In this document: positions 17,099-26,104 of the stretch, one piece after another | How the letters are laid out: each line of letters opens with the position of its first letter | Position numbering within the stretch: position 1 is the first letter of the stretch | Assembly (NCBI RefSeq): GCF_002262885.1 | Contig: NZ_NKYF01000008.1 | Location: 186,001 to 250,000 of the forward strand | Direction: 5' to 3' | DNA: 64,000 nucleotides | DNA from: Pseudonocardia sp. MH-G8 | Lineage (GTDB): Bacteria > Actinomycetota > Actinomycetes > Mycobacteriales > Pseudonocardiaceae | The notes under the pieces: model-generated | Seen by the model: the letters and a program-made list of their open reading frames with translations, nothing else | The model's database searches: none | Told to the model about the DNA's origin: nothing | Made by a program: the position numbers and the translations under genes

Positions 17099-18015
17099 GC
17101 AAGGTCGATGTCCTGTCCCCCGAGGGGAAGAAGGGCGGCTCGGTCGAGCTGCCCGCGCACGTCTTCGACGTCACGGCCAACGTGCCGTTGATGCACCAGG
17201 TGGTCGTGGCCCAGCAGGCCGCGGCCCGCCAGGGCACGCACGACACGAAGACGCGCGGCGAGGTCCGCGGCGGCGGCAAGAAGCCGTACCGCCAGAAGGG
17301 CACCGGCCGGGCGCGCCAGGGCTCCACGCGCGCCCCGCAGTTCGCCGGCGGTGGTGTCGTGCACGGCCCCACGCCGCGCGACTACACCCAGAAGACCCCG
17401 AAGAAGATGAAGGCCGCCGCACTGCGGGGCGCCCTGTCGGACCGCGCCCGTGCCGGGCTGGTCCACGTCGTCTCCGAGCTGGTCACCGGCGACACGCCGT
17501 CCACGAAGGCCGCCCGCAAGGCGATCGAGGCCGTCACCGGCGACGTCGCGCTGCGTGTGCTCGTGGTGGTCGGTCGCGACGACGAGACCAGCTGGGTCTC
17601 GCTGCGCAACCTGCCGACGGTGCACCTGATCACGCCCGACCAGCTGAACACCTACGACGTGCTGGTCAACGATTCGGTGGTCTTCACGCGCGAGGCGCTC
17701 GACGCGTTCCTCGCCGGCCCGATCGCCACGCCGAAGGCGGCGGTCGCCAAGGCCATCGCCCGCGAGAGCGAGGTGGCGGCCGAGAGCGCGCCGGCCGAGG
17801 GTCCGCACGGGCCGCAGAGCCACGCGCCGTTGGCCGACGGGTCGCAGCCCGAGGGCTTCCCCGTGAAGGGCAACGCCGACTCGATGCTCTATCACGTGCC
17901 GGGCAGCTCGTTCTACGCCCGCACCGAGGCCGAGGTGTGGTTCGCCTCCGCCGAGGCAGCGGAGGCGGCGGGTTTCCAGGCCCCGCCGTCGCAGCGCAAG
18001 GAGGCTGACAAGTGA
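17095..18015 (+). CDS. rplD: 50S ribosomal protein L4 with a C-terminal extra module
   Basis: L4 lines the peptide exit tunnel; bacterial L4 is normally about 205-225 residues, but this one has 306. Residues 1 to about 211 form a standard L4, including the tunnel loop GGGKKPYRQKGTGRARQG. Residues 237-301 form an extra module with EGFPVKGN, LYHVPGSS, AEVWFA and EAAEAAGF. A near copy ends L17 (rplQ) in this window. The module resembles the short domain that I recall NCBI calling the sunset domain, and more distantly the YHxPxC units found at the ends of some secreted nucleases; it lacks their Cys. Its function on a ribosomal protein is unknown. The gene overlaps rplC and rplW by GTGA junctions, so it is firmly in the operon. 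Confidence 0.96.
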   Translation: MSKVDVLSPEGKKGGSVELPAHVFDVTANVPLMHQVVVAQQAAARQGTHDTKTRGEVRGGGKKPYRQKGTGRARQGSTRAPQFAGGGVVHGPTPRDYTQKTPKKMKAAALRGALSDRARAGLVHVVSELVTGDTPSTKAARKAIEAVTGDVALRVLVVVGRDDETSWVSLRNLPTVHLITPDQLNTYDVLVNDSVVFTREALDAFLAGPIATPKAAVAKAIARESEVAAESAPAEGPHGPQSHAPLADGSQPEGFPVKGNADSMLYHVPGSSFYARTEAEVWFASAEAAEAAGFQAPPSQRKEADK

Positions 18016-18311
18016 TCCCCGACCCGCGCGACGTCCTGCTCGCGCCGGTGGTGTCGGAGAAGAGCTACGGGCTGCTCGAGGAGCGCCAGTACACCTTCGT
18101 CGTGGCACCGCACGCGAACAAGACCGAGATCAAGATCGCCGTGGAGAAGGTGTTCGGGGTCAAGGTGCTCAGCGTCAACACGCTGAACCGCCCCGGCAAG
18201 CGCAAGCGCGCCCGCACCGGCTACGGCAAGCGCAAGGACACCAAGCGCGCCATCGTCACGCTCTCCGCGGAGAGCCGGACGATCGACGTGTTCGGCGGCC
18301 GGGCGAGCTGA
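18012..18311 (+). CDS. rplW: 50S ribosomal protein L23
   Basis: This 99-residue protein sits at the tunnel exit, where trigger factor and SRP dock. It begins MIPDPRDVLLAPVVSEKSYGLL from a GTG overlapping the rplD stop (GTGA), and ends with the basic GKRKRARTGYGKRKDTKRA segment. Normal length and context. Confidence 0.97.
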   Translation: MIPDPRDVLLAPVVSEKSYGLLEERQYTFVVAPHANKTEIKIAVEKVFGVKVLSVNTLNRPGKRKRARTGYGKRKDTKRAIVTLSAESRTIDVFGGRAS

Positions 18312-18327
18312 GGGGCTGACGACACAT

Positions 18328-19161
18328 ATGGGCATCCGTAAGTACAAGCCGACGACCCCGGGTCGCCGCGGTTCGAGCGTCTCGGACTTCGCCGAGATCA
18401 CGCGCTCGACGCCCGAGAAGTCGCTGGTCCGCCCCCTGCACAGCAAGGGCGGCCGCAACGTGCACGGGCGGGTCACCACCCGGCACCAGGGCGGTGGGCA
18501 CAAGCGCGCCTACCGGCTGATCGACTTCCGGCGCAACGACAAGGACGGCGTTCCGGCCACCGTCGCGCACATCGAGTACGACCCGAACCGCACCAGCCGC
18601 ATCGCGCTGCTGCACTACGCCGACGGCGAGAAGCGCTACATCCTCGCGCCTGCCCGGCTGAAGCAGGGCGACAAGGTGGAGGCCGGTCCCCGTGCCGACA
18701 TCAAGGTCGGCAACAACCTGCCGCTGCGCAACATCCCGACCGGCACCGTGATCCACGCGATCGAGCTCCGCCCCGGCGGCGGCGCGAAGATCGCGCGGTC
18801 GGCCGGCTCGGGCGTGCAGCTGGTGGCCAAGGACGGCCCCTACGCGCAGCTGCGCATGCCGTCGGGCGAGATCCGCAACGTCGACGTGCGCTGCCGCGCC
18901 ACCGTCGGCGAGGTGGGCAACGCCGACCACTCCAACATCAACTGGGGTAAGGCGGGCCGCATGCGGTGGAAGGGCAAGCGCCCGACCGTCCGCGGTGTCG
19001 CCATGAACCCGGTCGACCACCCGCACGGTGGTGGTGAGGGCAAGACCTCCGGTGGTCGCCACCCGGTCAACCCCGCGGGCAAGCCCGAGGGGCGCACCCG
19101 CCGCACCAAGCCGTCCGACAAGTTGATCGTCCGCCGGCGTCGCACCGGCAAGAAGCGCTGA
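18328..19161 (+). CDS. rplB: 50S ribosomal protein L2
   Basis: The 277-residue protein is needed for subunit joining and peptidyl transfer. The invariant MNPVDHPHGGGEG holds the His long regarded as important for function. It begins MGIRKYKPTTPGRRG, with the standard basic C-terminus. It is the fifth gene of the S10 operon. Confidence 0.98.
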   Translation: MGIRKYKPTTPGRRGSSVSDFAEITRSTPEKSLVRPLHSKGGRNVHGRVTTRHQGGGHKRAYRLIDFRRNDKDGVPATVAHIEYDPNRTSRIALLHYADGEKRYILAPARLKQGDKVEAGPRADIKVGNNLPLRNIPTGTVIHAIELRPGGGAKIARSAGSGVQLVAKDGPYAQLRMPSGEIRNVDVRCRATVGEVGNADHSNINWGKAGRMRWKGKRPTVRGVAMNPVDHPHGGGEGKTSGGRHPVNPAGKPEGRTRRTKPSDKLIVRRRRTGKKR

Positions 19162-19176
19162 GCAGGGAGGTAAAAG

Positions 19177-19458
19177 ATGCCGCGCAGCCTGAAGAAGGGC
19201 CCGTTCGTGGATGACCACCTGCTCAAGAAGGTGGACGTCCTCAACGAGTCGGGCAAGAAGACCGTCATCAGGACCTGGTCCCGTCGGTCCACGATCATCC
19301 CCGACATGATCGGCCACACGATTGCGGTGCACGACGGCCGCAAGCACGTGCCGGTCTTCGTGTCGGACTCGATGGTGGGCCACAAGCTGGGGGAGTTCGC
19401 ACCCACGCGGACCTTCCGGGGCCACATCAAGGACGACCGCAAGGCGCGTAGGCGCTGA
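19177..19458 (+). CDS. rpsS: 30S ribosomal protein S19
   Basis: This 93-residue protein of the 30S head forms a unit with S13. It begins MPRSLKKGPFVDDHLLKKV and contains RTWSRRSTIIPDMIGHTIAV, both family signatures. AGGGAGG precedes the ATG. Confidence 0.97.
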   Translation: MPRSLKKGPFVDDHLLKKVDVLNESGKKTVIRTWSRRSTIIPDMIGHTIAVHDGRKHVPVFVSDSMVGHKLGEFAPTRTFRGHIKDDRKARRR

Positions 19459-19496
19459 GCTGGCAACCGAGTAGCGACTAGGAAGGGTGGAGAGAC

Positions 19497-19924
19497 ATGG
19501 CTGAGACAACCAGCCAGAGCCCTGCCGCGCTCGAGCCAGCTCGAGCGCGTGCGGTGGCGCGGTACGTGCACATGTCGCCGACCAAGGTTCGGCGCGTCGT
19601 TGCGCTGATCAAGGACCGGTCGGTGCAGGAGGCTCTGGACATCCTGCGGTTCTCGCCGCAGGCCGCGGCGGAGCCGCTGTTCAAGGTCGTGGCGAGCGCT
19701 GCGGCCAACGCGGAGAACAACCTCGACCTGGATCGCGACACCCTCGTGGTGGCCGCGGCCTACGCCGACGAGGGCCCGACGCTCAAGCGCATCCGACCGC
19801 GGGCCCAGGGCCGCGCGTACCGGATCCGCAAGCGCACGAGCCACATCACCGTCGAGGTCGAGTCCCAGCCGGATGCGAAGAAGGCCGGCAGGGGCGCTCG
19901 CGGTGCGAAGGGGAGGGCCCGGTA

Positions 19925-19925
<1 letters not shown>
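19497..19925 (+). CDS. rplV: 50S ribosomal protein L22
   Basis: The 142-residue L22 extends a hairpin into the exit tunnel, where macrolides bind. RYVHMSPTKVRRV and the loop segment GPTLKRIRPRAQGRAYRIRK are present. A roughly 18-residue N-terminal tail and a basic C-terminal tail flank the core. Its last base overlaps the rpsC ATG. Confidence 0.97.
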
Positions 19926-20758
<833 letters not shown>

Positions 20759-20761
20759 GCC

Positions 20762-21181
20762 ATGCTGATCCCCCGCAAGGTCAAGCACCGCAAGCAGCAC
20801 CGCCCGCACCGCACCGGCCTGGCCACCGGCGGCACTCGCGTGTCGTTCGGTGACTTCGGGATCCAGGCGCTCGAGCCTGCCTACATCACCAACCGGCAGA
20901 TCGAGTCCGCCCGTATCGCCATCAACCGGCACATCCGTCGTGGCGGCAAGGTCTGGATCAACGTGTTCCCGGACCGCCCCCTGACGAAGAAGCCGGCCGA
21001 GACCCGCATGGGTTCCGGCAAGGGCTCGCCGGAGAAGTGGGTGGCCAACATCAAGCCCGGCCGGGTTCTGTTCGAGATGAGCTACCCGAACGAGCAGACG
21101 GCCCGCGAGGCACTGCGCCGCGCGATCCACAAGCTGCCGATGAAGTGCCGGATCGTGACCCGTGAGGGTGGTGACATCTGA
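20762..21181 (+). CDS. rplP: 50S ribosomal protein L16
   Basis: This 139-residue late assembly protein contacts A-site tRNA. It begins MLIPRKVKHRKQHRPHRTG and contains GGKVWINVFPDRPLTKKPAE and RMGSGKGSPEKWVA, all signatures. Its TGA overlaps the rpmC ATG (TGATG). Confidence 0.97.
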   Translation: MLIPRKVKHRKQHRPHRTGLATGGTRVSFGDFGIQALEPAYITNRQIESARIAINRHIRRGGKVWINVFPDRPLTKKPAETRMGSGKGSPEKWVANIKPGRVLFEMSYPNEQTAREALRRAIHKLPMKCRIVTREGGDI

Positions 21182-21426
21182 TGGCCGCGTCGACGACGAA
21201 CGCCGCCGAGCTGCGTGAGCTCTCCGACGAGGAGCTCGTGCTCCGCGTGCGGGAGGCCAAGGAGGAGCTGTTCAACCTCCGGTTCCAGATGGCCACCGGG
21301 CAGATGGACAACAACCGGCGGCTGCGTACCGTCCGGCACGACATCGCGCGGATCTACACGATCATGCGTGAGCGCGAGCTGGGCCTCTCGGCCGCCCCCG
21401 ATGAGAGTGACGAGGGCGCGGCATGA
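21181..21426 (+). CDS. rpmC: 50S ribosomal protein L29
   Basis: This 81-residue two-helix protein lies at the tunnel exit next to L23. ELRELSDEELVLRVREAKEE and NLRFQMATGQMDN are typical. It overlaps rplP by one base and rpsQ by four. Confidence 0.96.
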   Translation: MAASTTNAAELRELSDEELVLRVREAKEELFNLRFQMATGQMDNNRRLRTVRHDIARIYTIMRERELGLSAAPDESDEGAA

Positions 21427-21710
21427 GCGAGACGGGTAACACGCCGCCGAAGACGGTGGAGCGTGCGGAGCGCAAGGTCCGTGAGGGCCTCGTCGTCTCC
21501 GACAAGATGGACAAGACGATCGTGGTCACTCTCGAGGACCGCGTGAAGCACCGCATGTACGGCAAGGTCATCCGCCGGACGAGCAAGGTGAAGGCGCACG
21601 ACGAGGCCAACACGGCCGGCGTCGGTGACCGCGTCCGGCTGATGGAGACCCGCCCGCTGTCTGCCACCAAGCGGTGGCGGCTGGTGGAGATCGTGGAGAA
21701 GGCGAAGTGA
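21423..21710 (+). CDS. rpsQ: 30S ribosomal protein S17
   Basis: This 95-residue primary binding protein recognises the 5' domain of 16S rRNA. VSDKMDKTIVVTLEDRVKH is the family signature. The ATG overlaps the rpmC stop (ATGA), and the stop overlaps the rplN GTG (GTGA). Confidence 0.96.
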   Translation: MSETGNTPPKTVERAERKVREGLVVSDKMDKTIVVTLEDRVKHRMYGKVIRRTSKVKAHDEANTAGVGDRVRLMETRPLSATKRWRLVEIVEKAK

Positions 21711-22075
21711 TCCAGCAGGAGTCGCGGCTGCGTGTCGCCGACAACACCGGTGCCAAGGAGATCCTGTGCATCCGGGTGCTGGGTGGCTCGGGACGCCGGT
21801 ACGCAGGCATCGGCGACATCATCGTCGCCACGGTGAAGGACGCGATCCCGGCCGCCGGGGTGAAGCGCGGTGACGTGGTCAAGGCCGTCATCGTGCGCAC
21901 CGTCAAGGAGCGGCGGCGCCCGGACGGCAGCTACATCCGGTTCGACGAGAACGCGGCTGTGCTGATCCGGGACAACAACGAGCCGCGAGGGACCCGCATC
22001 TTCGGCCCGGTCGGTCGTGAGCTGCGCGACAAGCGGTTCATGCGGATCATCTCCCTCGCCCCGGAGGTGCTCTGA
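21707..22075 (+). CDS. rplN: 50S ribosomal protein L14
   Basis: This is the standard 122-residue L14, beginning (M)IQQESRLRVADNTGAKEILC at a GTG overlapping the rpsQ stop. The open frame starts a little further upstream, but the GTG at 21707 gives the family's invariant N-terminus and length. L14 forms part of the interface bridge with 16S rRNA. Confidence 0.96.
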   Translation: MIQQESRLRVADNTGAKEILCIRVLGGSGRRYAGIGDIIVATVKDAIPAAGVKRGDVVKAVIVRTVKERRRPDGSYIRFDENAAVLIRDNNEPRGTRIFGPVGRELRDKRFMRIISLAPEVL

Positions 22076-22076
22076 C

Positions 22077-22391
22077 ATGAAGATCAAGAAGGGCGACACC
22101 GTGCAGGTGATCGCCGGCAAGGACAAGGGCGCCAAGGGCAAGGTCATCCAGTCCTACCCGGACAAGGACCGTGTTCTGGTCGAGGGCGTGAACCGGATCA
22201 AGAAGCACACCCGGGTCACGCAGAACCAGCGCGGTGCGCAGTCCGGCGGGATCGTCACCACCGAGGCCGCCATCCACGTCTCGAACGTGATGCTGGTCGA
22301 CGGCGACGGCAAGCCCACGCGCGTCGGCAAGAAGGTCACGGACGAGGGCAAGCGCGTCCGGATCTCCCGGCGTTCCGGGAAGGAGCTGTAA
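22077..22391 (+). CDS. rplX: 50S ribosomal protein L24
   Basis: This 104-residue KOW-motif protein initiates 50S assembly. The ATG at 22077 directly follows the rplN stop and gives MKIKKGDTVQVIAGKDKGAKG, the expected start. A longer upstream reading is only shadow. It overlaps the rplE ATG by one base. Confidence 0.96.
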   Translation: MKIKKGDTVQVIAGKDKGAKGKVIQSYPDKDRVLVEGVNRIKKHTRVTQNQRGAQSGGIVTTEAAIHVSNVMLVDGDGKPTRVGKKVTDEGKRVRISRRSGKEL

Positions 22392-22969
22392 TGACCGCAC
22401 CCACCGATGTGGCTGCCGAGCGCGTCGCGCCCCGCCTCAAGCAGCGCTACGCCGACGAGATCAAGGGCGAGCTGCGTGAGCAGTTCTCCTTCGCCAACGT
22501 CATGCAGGTCCCCGGCGTCGTGAAGGTCGTCGTCAACATGGGCGTCGGCGACGCCGCCCGCGACGGCAAGCTGATCGACGGCGCCGTGCGCGACCTGGCC
22601 ACGATCACCGGCCAGAAGCCGCAGGTCCGCCGGGCCACCAAGTCCATCGCCCAGTTCAAGCTGCGCGAGGGCATGCCCATCGGGGCGAAGGTGACCCTGC
22701 GCGGCGACCGCATGTGGGAGTTCCTCGACCGTCTGCTGACGATCGCGCTGCCCCGCATCCGCGACTTCCGCGGGCTCGCGCCCACGCAGTTCGACGGCCG
22801 GGGCAACTACACCTTCGGGTTGACCGAGCAGTCGATGTTCCACGAGATCGACCCGGACACGATCGACCGGCCTCGCGGCATGGATATCACGGTCGTCACC
22901 ACGGCCACGAACGACGAGGAAGGCCGGGCGCTGCTGCGCAAGCTCGGTTTCCCGTTCAAGGAGGCGTGA
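22391..22969 (+). CDS. rplE: 50S ribosomal protein L5
   Basis: This 192-residue protein binds 5S rRNA in the central protuberance. VVVNMGVGDAARDGKLIDGA and FRGLAPTQFDGRGNYTFGL are typical. A short N-terminal tail (TAPTDVAAERV) precedes the core. Start overlaps the rplX stop. Confidence 0.97.
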   Translation: MTAPTDVAAERVAPRLKQRYADEIKGELREQFSFANVMQVPGVVKVVVNMGVGDAARDGKLIDGAVRDLATITGQKPQVRRATKSIAQFKLREGMPIGAKVTLRGDRMWEFLDRLLTIALPRIRDFRGLAPTQFDGRGNYTFGLTEQSMFHEIDPDTIDRPRGMDITVVTTATNDEEGRALLRKLGFPFKEA

Positions 22970-22970
22970 G

Positions 22971-23156
22971 ATGGCCAAGAAGGCTCTGAGAATCAAGGCC
23001 GCGAGCAAGCCGAAGTTTGCGGTCCGCGGGTACACCCGCTGCCAGAAGTGCGGGCGGCCGCGCGCCGTCCTGCGCAAGTTCGGTCTCTGCCGGATCTGCG
23101 TGCGCGAGATGGCGCACGCCGGTCAGCTGCCGGGCGTCCACAAGAGCAGCTGGTAA
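22971..23156 (+). CDS. rpsN: 30S ribosomal protein S14, zinc-binding type
   Basis: This 61-residue S14 keeps two CxxC pairs (CQKCGRPR and CRICVREMA), the zinc-binding form. Many actinobacteria also carry a zinc-free paralogue elsewhere for zinc starvation; none lies in this window. It begins MAKKALRIKAASKPKF and ends KSSW, the standard form. Confidence 0.96.
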   Translation: MAKKALRIKAASKPKFAVRGYTRCQKCGRPRAVLRKFGLCRICVREMAHAGQLPGVHKSSW

Positions 23157-23220
23157 GCCACCCCCTCTGAACACTGCAGGCCCCGCGAGGGGAACCACGG
23201 TGGGAAAGCAGTGACGTCAC

Positions 23221-23619
23221 ATGACGATGACCGACCCCATCGCAGACATGCTCACGCGTCTGCGCAACGCCAATTCGGCCTACCACGACCAGGTGGTCAT
23301 GCCGCACTCCAAGCTGAAGGTGGCGATCGCGGAGATCCTCCAGAAGGAGGGCTACATCGCCGCGCACCACGTCGAGGACGCCACCGTCGGCCAGTCCCTG
23401 GTCGTCGAGCTGAAGTACGGGCGCAACCGTGAGCGCAGCATCGCCGGTCTGCGACGAGTCTCGAAGCCCGGCCTGCGGGTGTACGCCAAGAACACGAACC
23501 TGCCCCGGGTCCTCGGTGGCCTCGGCGTCGCGATCATCTCGACGTCGAGCGGTCTGCAGACCGATCAGCAGGCCAAGAAGAACGGCGTGGGCGGGGAAGT
23601 CCTCGCCTACGTCTGGTGA
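23221..23619 (+). CDS. rpsH: 30S ribosomal protein S8
   Basis: This 132-residue protein binds the central domain of 16S rRNA, and in E. coli it represses the spc operon. It begins MTMTDPIADMLTRLRNANSAYH and ends GGEVLAYVW. The 64-bp gap before it is the longest inside the spc cluster. Confidence 0.97.
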   Translation: MTMTDPIADMLTRLRNANSAYHDQVVMPHSKLKVAIAEILQKEGYIAAHHVEDATVGQSLVVELKYGRNRERSIAGLRRVSKPGLRVYAKNTNLPRVLGGLGVAIISTSSGLQTDQQAKKNGVGGEVLAYVW

Positions 23620-23632
23620 GGGGGTAGGAGAC

Positions 23633-24172
23633 ATGTCCCGTATCGGGAAGCTTCCCGTCACCGTGCCGTCCGGGGTGGACGTCACCATCGACGGTCGCAC
23701 AGTGGTCGTCAAGGGTCCGAAGGGCACCCTGTCGCACACCGTGATCGAACCGATCACGGTCGAGCGCGGGGACGACGGCAGCATCGTCGTGAACCGTCCG
23801 GACGACGAGCGCAAGAGCAAGGCCTACCACGGTCTGTCGCGCACGCTCGTCAACAACCTGGTCGTCGGCGTGACCTCCGGCTACGAGAAGCGGCTGGAGA
23901 TCCACGGCGTCGGTTACCGCGTCGCGCTGAAGGGTTCGAACCTCGAGTTCGCGCTGGGCTTCAGCCACCCGGTGGTCATCGAGCCGCCGGAGGGCATCAC
24001 CTTCGCGGTGGAGTCGCCCACCCGGTTCTCGGTGAGCGGCATCGAGAAGCAGCTGGTCGGCGAGACCGCGGCGAACATCCGCAAGATCCGCAAGCCCGAG
24101 CCGTACAAGGGCAAGGGTGTGCGGTACGCGGGCGAGAACGTCCGTCGCAAGGTCGGAAAGACGGGTAAGTGA
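23633..24172 (+). CDS. rplF: 50S ribosomal protein L6
   Basis: This 179-residue protein sits near the factor-binding site. The ATG at 23633, preceded by GGGGTAGGAG, gives MSRIGKLPVTVPSGVDV. The C-terminal KPEPYKGKGVRYAGE is the strongest signature. Confidence 0.97.
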   Translation: MSRIGKLPVTVPSGVDVTIDGRTVVVKGPKGTLSHTVIEPITVERGDDGSIVVNRPDDERKSKAYHGLSRTLVNNLVVGVTSGYEKRLEIHGVGYRVALKGSNLEFALGFSHPVVIEPPEGITFAVESPTRFSVSGIEKQLVGETAANIRKIRKPEPYKGKGVRYAGENVRRKVGKTGK

Positions 24173-24174
24173 TC

Positions 24175-24579
24175 ATGGCCGAGACGATTTCCGCCAACGC
24201 CCGGAAGCGCACTGCTTCCCAGGTGTCGGCCAAGCGCCGTGCCGCACGCTCCCGTCGGCACACCCGGCTGCGCAAGAAGGTCATCGGCAGTGCCGAGCGG
24301 CCGCGCCTCGCAGTCCACCGCAGCGCCCGCAACATCGTGGTGCAGCTCGTCGACGACGTCGCGGGCCGCACCCTTGCGGCGGCCTCGACGCTCGAGGCCG
24401 ACGTCCGCGCGCTGGACGGCGACAAGAAGGCCCGCGCGGCGAAGGTCGGCGAGTTGCTCGCCGCCCGTGGCCGCGAGGCCGGCGTCACCGCCGTGGTCTT
24501 CGACCGGGGTGGCTACGACTACCACGGTCGCATCGCGGCGCTTGCCGACGCCGCCCGCGAAGGTGGGCTGGAGTTCTGA
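24175..24579 (+). CDS. rplR: 50S ribosomal protein L18
   Basis: This 134-residue 5S rRNA-binding protein contains RHTRLRKKV and ERPRLAVHRSARNIVVQLVDD. I chose ATG 24175 (MAETISANARKRTAS); a GTG at 24169 overlapping the rplF stop (GTGA) would add two residues and is an equally possible coupled start. Confidence 0.94.
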   Translation: MAETISANARKRTASQVSAKRRAARSRRHTRLRKKVIGSAERPRLAVHRSARNIVVQLVDDVAGRTLAAASTLEADVRALDGDKKARAAKVGELLAARGREAGVTAVVFDRGGYDYHGRIAALADAAREGGLEF

Positions 24580-24640
24580 TGATCACCGAACGGACGACCT
24601 GCTCTCAGGGTCGGACCACGAGTACTGAAGGGAACGTCTG

Positions 24641-25273
24641 ATGCCGGGACGCGCACGGCGTGACGGCGGAGGCCCCGGGGGCAGCGGCGACAACCGCGAC
24701 CGCCGGGACCGCCGGGACGGAGGCCGTGGCGGGGCGGCCCAGGACAAGACCCCGTACATCGAGCGACTGGTCACGATCAACCGCGTGGCCAAGGTCGTCA
24801 AGGGCGGCCGGCGCTTCAGCTTCACCGCGCTGATGATCGTCGGCGACGGCGACGGCATGGTCGGTGTCGGCTACGGCAAGGCCAAGGAGGTGCCGGCCGC
24901 GATCGCCAAGGGCGTGGAGGAGGCGAAGAAGAACTTCTTCCGCATCCCCCGCATCGGCGGCACGATCGTGCACCGCGTGCAGGGCGAGGCCGCTGCCGGC
25001 GTCGTGCTGCTGCGCCCGGCGAGCCCCGGTACCGGTGTCATCGCCGGCGGTCCGGTGCGCGCCGTGCTGGAGTGCGCCGGCATCCACGACATCCTCTCGA
25101 AGTCGCTGGGCAGCGACAACGCGATCAACATCGTGCACGCCACGGTGGACGCGCTGAAGCAGATCCAGCGTCCCGAGGAGGTGGCGGCCCGTCGCGGCCT
25201 GCCGCTCGAGGACGTCGCCCCGGCCCACATGCTGCGTGCCCGGGCGGCCGCGGCCCAGGGTGCGAGGTCGTGA
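24641..25273 (+). CDS. rpsE: 30S ribosomal protein S5
   Basis: This 210-residue protein contributes to decoding fidelity and the mRNA entry site. After a 35-residue Gly/Arg/Asp-rich N-terminal tail, the core starts YIERLVTINRVAKVVKGGRR, with GDGDGMVGVGYGKAKEVP following. The GSDNAINIVHAT segment is typical. Its TGA overlaps the rpmD ATG. Confidence 0.97.
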   Translation: MPGRARRDGGGPGGSGDNRDRRDRRDGGRGGAAQDKTPYIERLVTINRVAKVVKGGRRFSFTALMIVGDGDGMVGVGYGKAKEVPAAIAKGVEEAKKNFFRIPRIGGTIVHRVQGEAAAGVVLLRPASPGTGVIAGGPVRAVLECAGIHDILSKSLGSDNAINIVHATVDALKQIQRPEEVAARRGLPLEDVAPAHMLRARAAAAQGARS

Positions 25274-25461
25274 TGGCCAAGCTCGTCATCACGCAGGTCC
25301 GCAGCACCATCGGCTGCAAGCAGAACCAGCGCGCCACCCTGCTCTCGCTCGGGTTGCGCAAGATCCGCCAGCAGGTCGAGCGGGACGACAACCCGCAGAT
25401 CCGCGGGATGATCAAGACCGTTCGCCACCTGGTGACGGTCGAGGAGGTGAGCTCATCATGA
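25273..25461 (+). CDS. rpmD: 50S ribosomal protein L30
   Basis: This 62-residue protein begins MAKLVITQVRSTIGCKQNQR and contains TLLSLGLRKIRQ, both standard. The ATG at 25273 overlaps the rpsE stop and its own stop overlaps the rplO ATG (ATGA). Confidence 0.95.
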   Translation: MAKLVITQVRSTIGCKQNQRATLLSLGLRKIRQQVERDDNPQIRGMIKTVRHLVTVEEVSSS

Positions 25462-25913
25462 CCGAGCCCACGATCAAGATCCACCACCTTCGCCCCGCGC
25501 CGGGCTCCAAGACCGCCAAGACCCGCGTCGGACGCGGTGAGGGCGGCAAGCGCGGCAAGACCGCCGGGCGCGGCACCAAGGGAACGAAGGCTCGCAAGAC
25601 GGTCTCGCCCGCCTTCGAGGGTGGCCAGATGCCGCTGCACATGCGGCTTCCGAAGCTCAAGGGCTTCAAGAACCGGTTCCGTGTGGAGTACCAGGTGGTG
25701 AACGTGGGCGACCTCGCCCAGCTGTTCCCGCAGGGTGGCACGGTGGGCCCGGACGACCTGGTCGCGGCCGGCGCGGTCCGGCGCAACCAGCTCGTCAAGG
25801 TGCTCGGCACCGGCGACCTGGACGGTGTCACGCTCACCGTCACCGCGCACGCGTTCTCCGGCAGTGCCCGTGACAAGATCACGGCCGCCGGCGGCACGGT
25901 CACGGAGCTCTAG
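25458..25913 (+). CDS. rplO: 50S ribosomal protein L15
   Basis: This 151-residue late-assembly protein contains RVGRGEGGKRGKTAGRGTKG and FEGGQMPLHMRLPKLKGFKN. The ATG 25458 start overlaps the rpmD stop. It ends the spc ribosomal cluster, followed by a strong hairpin. Confidence 0.97.
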   Translation: MTEPTIKIHHLRPAPGSKTAKTRVGRGEGGKRGKTAGRGTKGTKARKTVSPAFEGGQMPLHMRLPKLKGFKNRFRVEYQVVNVGDLAQLFPQGGTVGPDDLVAAGAVRRNQLVKVLGTGDLDGVTLTVTAHAFSGSARDKITAAGGTVTEL

Positions 25914-25934
25914 TAGGCCCTGTCCGTTCGGTGC

Positions 25935-25960
25935 GGACCGGCGTGTGTCCACGCCGGTCC
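25935..25960 (+). terminator. Terminator between rplO and secY
   Basis: GGACCGGCGTG (25935-25945) pairs perfectly with 25950-25960 around the tetraloop TGTC, 21 bp after the rplO stop. A possible -10 (TTAGAGT, near 25986-25992) downstream suggests that secY-adk-map has its own promoter, but no -35 was clear. Confidence 0.75.
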
Positions 25961-26104
25961 GTGCCGTGCGGGTCGGAGGGCCGCTGTTAGAGTCGGTTCC
26001 GCCCGGATCCCGTTGCCGTCAGGTGACCGCCGGGCGGGCGTCGCGTCCGCTCGCGACCAACGGGTTCGGAGTGGACCGGGCCACCAGTACAGGAGGATCA
26101 CCGA

